A DNA stretch of 5,199 nt from Ruminococcaceae bacterium UBA6857 (GTDB taxonomy: Bacteria > Bacillota > Clostridia > Oscillospirales > Acutalibacteraceae). The position numbers and the translations under genes were made by a program. The stretch is taken from the NCBI GenBank assembly GCA_002451715.1, contig DKDD01000084.1:1-5199 (forward strand), read 5' to 3'. The notes under the pieces are model-generated. The model worked only from the letters and a program-made list of their open reading frames with translations. It was not told the origin of the DNA and did no database searches. Of the stretch, positions 1 to 5,199 are shown in pieces; within the stretch, counting starts at the first letter, position 1; every line of letters begins with the position of its first letter.

Positions 1-1094
1 CCCGAGCCGACGGTAAAAACCGAAAAGTATATATTCATCACGAACGCATATGTCGCGTCTTTCACGATGAAAGCAAAACCGAGTGTTATTGCCGCAAAAA
101 CAAGACTCATCATGTCAAGAATGAAAACTTTTGCGCGGCGGTTTTCAATTTTGTGCTTTTCCGCAATTGCCGAAGCACCCTCGCCTTTTGAAAAACCGGT
201 TCTTCCGGTTTTGACGTTTCTCGGTGCGGTTTCAGAGGCTTTTCCCTCTTTTCTCGCCGTGATTGCCGAAAACGAAACCTCGGTCGCTTTGAGAACATCT
301 TCATAGTAATCGCTCTTGAGCCTTGAAACAAAAAGATAGAACGCCGCAACACACAAAGCAAAACAGCAAACTGCAATCAAAAGGCCCTTGTAATCGGCGG
401 TAACGGCCGAAACAACGCCGTATTTGACAAATCCGGCAACCGGGAAAAACCGCATGAAAACCGAATTTGCGTTTTCAACAACAGCGGGCAAAAGCTCTTC
501 ACCGGAAGTATAACTCTTTAAACCAAGCACTGCAATAAACGCAAGCACAATGCAATAAAAAACAACTTTTGCCGCCCTGCATTTTCTGTCATCGGACGAT
601 GTAAATGAATAGATAAGCATTGCCAGCATTTGCGAAAGAAACGCCGTTGCCGCATAGCCAACAAGAACGGCAAGCAGTACTCCAAAGCTTATGCCGTAGG
701 TATCATGCACCCACGCGTACTGATACAAAATGAAAACACCGAGCATCAACGAACGGCCGAGTTGACTGAAAAGGCCGAACGTCAAAAGCGTTTGCGGCTT
801 TTTCGGGCTTGTGAAAAGAATATTCACGTCCGCCATCGAAAACATTGACGCGCCGTTGAGAAAGCCGTTTTTTGCAATCATTATAAATTCAAACGCATAA
901 AGCGCAAGAACGATTGCATAAAACTCTTCTATCTTCCTTGTTCCGACCGGAAGCGGCGAAGCGTTACCGGAAACAAAAGTTACCGCAATGAGTGCAACAA
1001 AGATAATGAGTACCAAAAGTTCGGACGGACGGTGAAGTATTTCGCGAAGACGGTTTTTGAATTTGCGCGACAAAAGATAGACAAGTGAACTCAT
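1..1094 (-). CDS. Putative ABC exporter permease (PF16962-like), 3' end beyond window
   Basis: Reading from the ATG at 1094 gives an uninterrupted frame of 364 residues to the left edge with no stop, so the C-terminus is missing. The family is usually around 500-550 residues by recollection. It is the membrane half of the exporter powered by the upstream ATPase. A charged start (residues 9-25) is followed by a hydrophobic segment at 26-42. The block SMADVNILFTSPKKP (86-100) is the signature I recognise from Firmicutes putative ABC exporters. Hydrophobic segments follow at about 103-123, 134-163, 174-192, 216-231 and 237-257. A polar, presumably cytoplasmic stretch at about 258-322 begins SRLKSDYYEDVLKATE and includes a Gly/Lys/Thr-rich part. 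ENRRAKVFILD (317-327) then leads into another membrane segment. The start is chosen because its ATG overlaps the ATPase stop as ATGA and the next Met is at residue 72. A weak GGTG sits seven bases upstream. The substrate is unknown. Confidence 0.88.
   Translation of the reverse strand, partial: MSSLVYLLSRKFKNRLREILHRPSELLVLIIFVALIAVTFVSGNASPLPVGTRKIEEFYAIVLALYAFEFIMIAKNGFLNGASMFSMADVNILFTSPKKPQTLLTFGLFSQLGRSLMLGVFILYQYAWVHDTYGISFGVLLAVLVGYAATAFLSQMLAMLIYSFTSSDDRKCRAAKVVFYCIVLAFIAVLGLKSYTSGEELLPAVVENANSVFMRFFPVAGFVKYGVVSAVTADYKGLLIAVCCFALCVAAFYLFVSRLKSDYYEDVLKATEVSFSAITARKEGKASETAPRNVKTGRTGFSKGEGASAIAEKHKIENRRAKVFILDMMSLVFAAITLGFAFIVKDATYAFVMNIYFSVFTVGS
192..212 (-). other. Perfect 8-bp hairpin inside the permease gene
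   Basis: AAAACCGG at 192-199 and CCGGTTTT at 205-212 pair perfectly around a five-base loop. In the minus-strand RNA this gives an A-tract, a CCGG stem, the loop AAGAA, CCGG and then five U residues. That is terminator-like in layout, although the GC core is only four base pairs. It lies in codons for the polar linker (KTGRTGF, residues 295-301). It is real as sequence, but its function is uncertain. Confidence 0.35.
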
Positions 1095-1789
1095 AATTTT
1101 TCACCGCTTTCGGTAAGTTCGAAAAAGAGGTCTTCAAGGCTCTTTCCGTCAGTATCACCTGCGCTTTTTTCCGCGCAAAATTCACCGTTTTTCATGATGT
1201 ACGCCTTGTCCCAATAGCTTTCAACGCTGTCGATCATGTGGGTACTTATAAGCACCGTTGCACCTGAATTTTTAAGTTCGCCGAAAACTTCTTTAAGCTG
1301 TTTGATTGCGTGGGGGTCAAGTCCGACCATGGGTTCGTCGAAGATTATCACAGACGGCTTATGAACCAGCGCACAGCAGATTGAAAGCTTTTGCTGCATA
1401 CCTTTTGAAAGCTCTTTTCCAAGCTTATCTTTTTTGTCAAAAAGCTCAAAGCGCTCAAGCAGTCTGTCCGCCGTTCCGTCGTCCTCCATACGGTATGAAC
1501 GAAGCATAAACTCAAGATGTTCGCGAACGGTCAAAAGGTCATAGACCGCCGGCATTTCCGGAACATAGCCGAGAAGTTTTTTTGCTTCAAGGCTTTTGTT
1601 TTCGTTGCCGTCAATCGTAATTTCGCCCTCAAAACGAAGCAGACCGCAGATACATTTGATTATCGTTGACTTTCCGGCTCCGTTCGGTCCGAGCAGAACG
1701 GCAATTTCGCCGTTTCCGATGTCAAAAGAAACATTTTTGTTTGCAAGAACTTTTCCGTATTTTTTTGTTACGTTTTTTACACACAGCAT
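1091..1789 (-). CDS. ABC transporter ATP-binding protein
   Basis: This complete 232-residue gene encodes the cytoplasmic ATPase that drives an ABC exporter, presumably with the permease encoded next. All nucleotide-binding motifs are present: Walker A GPNGAGKST (34-42), signature LSKGMQQ (127-133), Walker B VIIFDE (147-152) with catalytic Glu152, D-loop GLDP (156-159) and switch His184. The Q-loop position carries Glu78 (GYVPEMPAVYDLLTVRE) instead of Gln, a variant common among the short CcmA/ABC-2-type ATPases. The LSKGM signature also fits that group, whose partners are multi-spanning membrane proteins. The C-terminal SLEDLFFELTE is a typical ending for this subfamily. The start ATG has GGAG seven bases upstream and sits 12 bases after the symporter stop. 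The last bases overlap the permease start as ATGA, which suggests coupled translation. The function as an ATPase is secure; the exported substrate is unknown. Confidence 0.95.
   Translation of the reverse strand: MLCVKNVTKKYGKVLANKNVSFDIGNGEIAVLLGPNGAGKSTIIKCICGLLRFEGEITIDGNENKSLEAKKLLGYVPEMPAVYDLLTVREHLEFMLRSYRMEDDGTADRLLERFELFDKKDKLGKELSKGMQQKLSICCALVHKPSVIIFDEPMVGLDPHAIKQLKEVFGELKNSGATVLISTHMIDSVESYWDKAYIMKNGEFCAEKSAGDTDGKSLEDLFFELTESGEKL
1102..1105 (-). promoter_or_regulatory. Weak ribosome binding site of the ABC permease
   Basis: The minus strand reads GCGGTGAAAAATT and then ATG. Only GGTG is available, seven bases upstream and inside the ATPase gene. Together with the ATGA stop/start overlap at 1091-1094, this suggests the permease depends on translational coupling to the ATPase. 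The seven bases before the ATG (AAAAATT) are identical to those before the ATPase ATG. Confidence 0.5.
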
Positions 1790-1796
1790 AATTTTT

Positions 1797-1800
1797 CTCC
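1797..1800 (-). promoter_or_regulatory. Ribosome binding site of the ABC ATPase
   Basis: The minus strand reads CGGAGAAAAATT and then ATG, with GGAG seven bases before the start at 1789. It fills almost the whole 12-base gap after the symporter stop, leaving no room for a promoter. The two genes must therefore be read from one transcript unless a promoter lies inside the symporter gene. Confidence 0.75.
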
Positions 1801-1801
1801 G

Positions 1802-3202
1802 TTAAATAAGTTTTTCAAGTCCTTCGGTGCTGTATTCTTCGCCATTGCGCTTTTTTTCAAGTTGAGAAGTAAGAAGTGCAAAACGTTCTTTGGTAATGGG
1901 ATAAAGAACAATTCCGATAATTGCAACAACAAGGAAAACGGCCGGAATAATCGTTGCAATGTTTTCAATCGCGTCCTTTGCCGAATCGGGCTGAACGGAA
2001 AGAGTTCCGTTATATTTTCCGAAGTTGAGAACCTGACCTGCAATCCACATTCCAATTGCGGCGCCGAATTTTTGGAAGAACTGCGGGAACGCGGTAATCA
2101 TGCTTTCGCGGCGCTTTCCGTTGACAAATTCGTCAACTTCAACAAGGTCATATGCCATTGAATAGAAGATTGTCCAGAAACACGCAAGACCGAGCGCAAC
2201 GGCAAAAACCGAAACGATGAGCATCGGAGTTCCGTTGATTCCGATAAGCTTGATGACGATAAGTCCGACAAGCATGATTGAAAAGAAGATGATTCCCGTT
2301 TTTCTTCTGTCGGTTTTTTCGGCAATTTTGGTAACTATCGGAATCATAAGACCCATTGAAGCCACAAGCGTGATGATAACGATTACCATTCCGCCGTCGT
2401 CCATTCCGAGCCTTGCCTGAACAAGATAGGCAAAGTTTGTCTGAATCATTGACGAAGAGATGAGGAAGAAGAAAACGAACATTACAAACCAGCGGAAAGG
2501 TTTGAGTTTGAGAATCTGAAAATATTCCGAAACCTTGACCTTTTCCTGCACTTCGCCGGTGTCGGAAGCTTTTTTAAGCTCTATTCCGCGAAGACTCAGC
2601 GAAGCAACAACGGCAGAAATTACGGCAAGAACGGCAAGAACCGCTGCGGTTGAAAGCCAGCCGAGCGACGCACTGACACCCATTCCGATTATAAGGCCGG
2701 GCAAAACGGCCGGAACGGCATTGCCGAGAAGAATTGCAACAGTGTTGAAAAGCGAGCTTTTTCCGCGGATATCGGTGCGTTCGTCATAGTCTTCGGTAAT
2801 TTCCGCAACAACGGCGTAATACGGAATGGTGTAAACCGTATATGCAAGCCAGAAGCACATTGTCATTGCGGTGTAGAAAATGAACTTGAAGATGTCGCTT
2901 GTTTCGCCGAGCGGTATGAATGCCGCGATGAAAGTGATTCCCATCGGGAACGCCGCGTGAAGCATAAACTTGCGCTTATCGGCGCCTTTTTTATCGGCAA
3001 AATGTCCGATGATCGGGTCGGTCACAGCGTCCCAAATTACCGAAATGAGGCTTACTGTTGAAGCAAGACCCGGATTCATGTGTGCAACGTCGGTAAGAAA
3101 GACGAGGTAATAGGTGTAATACATGTTGTAAAGAATCGACTCGGCAGCAATTCCGCCGCAATAGCCGAACTTTTTTCCCTTTGTAAGCTGGCTCTTATGC
3201 AT
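1802..3202 (-). CDS. GPH-family (MelB-like) MFS sugar:cation symporter
   Basis: This complete 466-residue gene encodes a glycoside-pentoside-hexuronide family transporter, which imports sugars or glycosides with Na+ or H+ across the cytoplasmic membrane. The length and about 12 hydrophobic segments are normal for the family. The hallmark after helix 2 is WDAVTDPIIGHFADK (residues 57-71), where Asp58 and Asp62 correspond to the MelB cation-site residues Asp55 and Asp59. A second family block, DLVEVDEFVNGKRRES (352-367), aligns without gaps to MelB DIVDYGEYKLHVRCES. Lys378 falls at the MelB Lys377 position. Two acidic MelB sugar-site positions differ: Asp19 aligns with Ser22 (Glu21 is adjacent) and Asp124 aligns with Thr125 in YTVYTIPYYA. 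The substrate is therefore probably not melibiose, and it cannot be named. The start is supported by AAGGAG nine bases upstream. The gene lies 53 bases after the peptidase and 12 bases before the ATPase. Generic annotations would be MFS transporter or Na+/melibiose symporter-like. The MelB alignments are from memory. Confidence 0.9.
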   Translation of the reverse strand: MHKSQLTKGKKFGYCGGIAAESILYNMYYTYYLVFLTDVAHMNPGLASTVSLISVIWDAVTDPIIGHFADKKGADKRKFMLHAAFPMGITFIAAFIPLGETSDIFKFIFYTAMTMCFWLAYTVYTIPYYAVVAEITEDYDERTDIRGKSSLFNTVAILLGNAVPAVLPGLIIGMGVSASLGWLSTAAVLAVLAVISAVVASLSLRGIELKKASDTGEVQEKVKVSEYFQILKLKPFRWFVMFVFFFLISSSMIQTNFAYLVQARLGMDDGGMVIVIITLVASMGLMIPIVTKIAEKTDRRKTGIIFFSIMLVGLIVIKLIGINGTPMLIVSVFAVALGLACFWTIFYSMAYDLVEVDEFVNGKRRESMITAFPQFFQKFGAAIGMWIAGQVLNFGKYNGTLSVQPDSAKDAIENIATIIPAVFLVVAIIGIVLYPITKERFALLTSQLEKKRNGEEYSTEGLEKLI

Positions 3203-3211
3203 TGTTTTTCA

Positions 3212-3217
3212 CTCCTT
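3212..3217 (-). promoter_or_regulatory. Ribosome binding site of the GPH symporter
   Basis: The minus strand reads AAGGAGTGAAAAACA and then ATG. This places a near-consensus Shine-Dalgarno sequence about nine bases before the start at 3202. It is the strongest ribosome binding site in the window and fixes the start codon. Confidence 0.85.
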
Positions 3218-3242
3218 AAATATATATCTTTTCTCTATAAGC

Positions 3243-3265
3243 TGCGTTTCTATAATCAAAACGCA
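3243..3265 (-). other. Small inverted repeat across the peptidase stop codon
   Basis: TGCGTTT at 3243-3249 and AAACGCA at 3259-3265 are perfect complements separated by nine bases. The stem includes the last peptidase codons and the loop contains the TGA stop. On the transcribed strand it is followed by GCTTATAGAG, not a run of U, so it is not a convincing intrinsic terminator. It could be a weak attenuating or processing hairpin, or chance. The rest of the 53-base gap is AT-rich, ends in the symporter ribosome binding site, and has no clear -35/-10 pair. Confidence 0.3.
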
Positions 3266-5199
3266 TTCTTTATTTTTTCAAAAAGCTTTTCAAAAAACGT
3301 TGTCATTTCGTTTTCGGTGCTCGCTTTTTCGCTCATTTCGACAACTGACGAAGACGGCGTAAATTCATACATTCTTGCCCTTGTCAAAAAATCGGGATCA
3401 ATCGGCTCTTGTGACGGGATTTCACCCGAAAGCGAAGCCGAAGCATAAGTTTCGTTATACGCGTAATCGACAACATAAAGCTTTATATCGGAAAGCAAGG
3501 AAAGCTGTTTTCTGCTTTTTTCGCTGACATTTACGGTATATGTATATACGCCGTTTTGCATCTCAATGTTTTTGAACGAAACCGAACCTAATGAGCGGTT
3601 GTTTTTGTCAAACATTTCAAAGCCCATAACATAGCGGTTGTCTTTAATTTTGACGGTGAGCACCGCTTCACCATTTTCGATTCTGTAATCGACCGATTCA
3701 ACGGTCGGCTTTTCGTTGTCAACAACAAACGGGAACGAAATTGTCACACGTTTTGATTTGTAATTTGCCGGCGTTGTCGAAACTTTGTAAACATAGCTTT
3801 GTCCGTTCACAAGTCCGCTTTTTCCGCCCCAAAGAAGACCTATTTCAGAATTATTCGGGTTGTTCGTTTTTCTTGCATATTCGAAAAGCGACGAGCCGCA
3901 GTAGCGGAAAACTCCGCTTTGCGTGAAGAGGTTATAATCCATTCGCTTTCCGTTGCGGATAAGACCGACGCTGACGGTTACATAAGGCTTGTTTAGTTTG
4001 CTTTGAAGCGCATTTTCGGAATATGCGCAGTATTTTGAATCAATGCCGTATTCCGTGCCTTTTTCAAACATATTTGCGCCGAGCGGATAATAGCTTTTTC
4101 CGTCGGTAACCATAAGTCCCCATTCTTTTCCGAGATAGGACGGTTCACTGTCATAAAGCGTATTATCAAAAAGCATTGGGTTCGACCAATCACCGTTGAA
4201 AGACACAAACGGAATTGAAAGAGTCGGCTGTTCTTCGCTTTCTCCGTCAAGGAAAATGAATCCGTCAACAAAGAATCCGTTTTTGAAAACTTCGCGGTAT
4301 GAAGTCATAAATTCATCCGACACGGTAATTTTTACACCTATTGTTTTGCTTTCTCCCGAAGAAAGGGTAACAATGCCGTTTTGAGCGCCTTTGGTGTACT
4401 CAATTGTATAATCCTTTGCGTTTATACGCTTCGATGTGAGGGTATTAATATATTTTCCGTTTGAATCTTTAATAAAGCTGTCGGTAAGCACCGCTTCGCG
4501 AAGTGTATATGTTTGTGATTCTCCGGAAAAATTGTGTGCTTTGAAAGAAAATTCAAGAACACCGTCCGTATCTTCGCCAAGTTCGATTTTCGGTCTTGAA
4601 ACGCCGTCGTTTTGAGTAAGGTAAACGGGAGTTTTCATTGCACCGTCAACCGAAACAAAACCTGCACCTATGCGTCTGGGCGAAAAATAAGTGCTTTTTC
4701 CGTAAGCTCTGAAAGGTACCGCGGTGCTCATAATAAGGCTGTTGATAAATTCCGCACTGTCTTTCTTTTGCGTATTCGGGAAGTTTTCGTTGACATATTG
4801 TTTTACAAGTGCAAAGCAGCCGGCGTAATACGGCGCCGCCATCGACGTTCCGTTCATATAGTCGTAATCGTTTCCGGGAACGCTTGAATAAATGTCGCTT
4901 CCGGGCGTTGTGATTTCGGGTTTGAGACGAAGGTCTGCGGTAACGCCCCAGGAGGAAAACGAAGAAACATCCATGCTGCCGACACCGTCAATGCTGATTG
5001 TTTCTGCCATTTTTGATTCCTGAAAATTAACTGCCGAAGAAGCAACTGCCATCGGCCATTCATAGCTTGCCGGCGAGCCGACCGTTCCGTAATCAAAAAG
5101 GTCTGCGCTCATTCTTTCAGAACCGAAAACCGCGTCGTTTCTTCCCATGCTCGCCTCGTTGCCCGCAGAGCACGAAACGGCAATTCCGCTTTTTTGAAG
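3256..5199 (-). CDS. S8 subtilisin-like serine peptidase, cell-envelope/C5a-peptidase type (5' end beyond window)
   Basis: This is a partial gene for an extracellular or surface serine endopeptidase. The frame stays open to the right edge, giving 647 visible residues; the ATG at 5148 is internal. Visible residues 11-15 are SAGNE, the subtilase oxyanion-hole block (Asn14). GTSMAAP follows at 117-123 with catalytic Ser119. The catalytic Asp and His and any signal peptide must lie upstream. The stretch FSSWGVTADLRLKPEI (about 81-96) and the block SPRRIGAGFV (about 173-182) closely match streptococcal C5a peptidase and lactococcal PrtP. Residues about 204-338 resemble an Fn3_5 domain ending in LSIPFVSFNGDW. 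Further beta-rich domains follow, with a VDNEKPTVESVDY-like domain start late in the protein. Only 105 residues separate Asn14 and Ser119, too few for the PA domain these relatives carry. There is no LPXTG motif or C-terminal membrane anchor; the protein ends in the amphipathic helix FFEKLFEKIKNAF. Family membership is secure; substrate and localisation are inferred. Confidence 0.93.
   Translation of the reverse strand, partial: LQKSGIAVSCSAGNEASMGRNDAVFGSERMSADLFDYGTVGSPASYEWPMAVASSAVNFQESKMAETISIDGVGSMDVSSFSSWGVTADLRLKPEITTPGSDIYSSVPGNDYDYMNGTSMAAPYYAGCFALVKQYVNENFPNTQKKDSAEFINSLIMSTAVPFRAYGKSTYFSPRRIGAGFVSVDGAMKTPVYLTQNDGVSRPKIELGEDTDGVLEFSFKAHNFSGESQTYTLREAVLTDSFIKDSNGKYINTLTSKRINAKDYTIEYTKGAQNGIVTLSSGESKTIGVKITVSDEFMTSYREVFKNGFFVDGFIFLDGESEEQPTLSIPFVSFNGDWSNPMLFDNTLYDSEPSYLGKEWGLMVTDGKSYYPLGANMFEKGTEYGIDSKYCAYSENALQSKLNKPYVTVSVGLIRNGKRMDYNLFTQSGVFRYCGSSLFEYARKTNNPNNSEIGLLWGGKSGLVNGQSYVYKVSTTPANYKSKRVTISFPFVVDNEKPTVESVDYRIENGEAVLTVKIKDNRYVMGFEMFDKNNRSLGSVSFKNIEMQNGVYTYTVNVSEKSRKQLSLLSDIKLYVVDYAYNETYASASLSGEIPSQEPIDPDFLTRARMYEFTPSSSVVEMSEKASTENEMTTFFEKLFEKIKNAF

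Noticed and set aside
67..306. Open frames on the plus strand, here and elsewhere (for example 1862-2161, 3080-3448, 4612-4887)
   Set aside because: They lie opposite well-supported minus-strand genes. Their translations show no recognisable domain, and they have no convincing ribosome binding sites. They are shadow frames.
1777..2055. Additional minus-strand open frames overlapping the symporter and peptidase (also 2098-2325, 3993-4271, 4854-5096)
   Set aside because: They are out of frame inside genes with clear family motifs. Their composition is that of a frame-shifted real gene.
3203..3255. Possible promoter for the symporter/ABC unit in the AT-rich gap (TTATAG, TATAGA or TATATT as -10)
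   Set aside because: None of these -10 candidates has a reasonable -35 at 16-18 bases. The best TTGATT-like -35 is only 13 bases from TTATAG. AT-rich sequence produces such matches by chance.
3243..3265. Intrinsic terminator after the peptidase gene
   Set aside because: The stem is only seven base pairs, the loop is nine bases, and the following RNA is GCUUAUAGAG with no U-tract. It is listed only as a small inverted repeat of uncertain role.
1..5199. A novel defence, mobile or CRISPR-type system
   Set aside because: No direct-repeat arrays, transposase, integrase, nuclease, toxin-antitoxin pair or tRNA is visible. All coding space is taken by four recognisable families.

Overview
The window holds four genes, all on the minus strand and packed head to tail, so transcription runs from the right edge to the left edge. 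In transcription order they are: the C-terminal two-thirds or so of an S8 (subtilisin-type) surface or secreted serine peptidase whose start lies beyond the right edge; a complete GPH-family (MelB-like) sugar:cation symporter; a complete ABC-transporter ATPase; and its membrane partner, a PF16962-type 'putative ABC exporter' permease whose C-terminus lies beyond the left edge. There are no RNA genes, mobile elements, CRISPR arrays or long non-coding stretches. The largest gap is 53 bases.

The organism is probably a member of the Clostridia (Bacillota), most likely an uncultured gut Oscillospiraceae/Ruminococcaceae-type bacterium. This is inferred from strong AAGGAG-type ribosome binding sites, a moderate GC content by eye, a cell-envelope-proteinase/C5a-peptidase-like subtilase, and the 'DVNILFTSP' ABC exporter family typical of Firmicutes. 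No marker gene is present, so the placement is tentative.

Layout: bases 5199-3256 encode the peptidase, with oxyanion-hole Asn in SAGNE, catalytic Ser in GTSMAAP, an Fn3_5-like domain, further beta-rich domains and a short amphipathic C-terminal helix. Bases 3255-3203 are a short intergenic gap with a small hairpin across the peptidase stop and a good ribosome binding site for the next gene. Bases 3202-1802 encode the symporter. A 12-base gap leads to the ATPase at 1789-1091, whose stop overlaps the permease start in an ATGA junction. The permease then runs to base 1.

The symporter, ATPase and permease look like one transcription unit because of their 12-base and -4-base spacing. The peptidase may be read into it, since no convincing terminator or promoter separates them. 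How the peptidase, sugar symporter and exporter cooperate cannot be deduced: the exporter's substrate is unknown, and the symporter lacks two of the acidic residues that define melibiose transport in MelB. The window looks like ordinary clostridial chromosome. The points most worth a second look are the peptidase's missing PA-domain insert and its non-LPXTG amphipathic tail.
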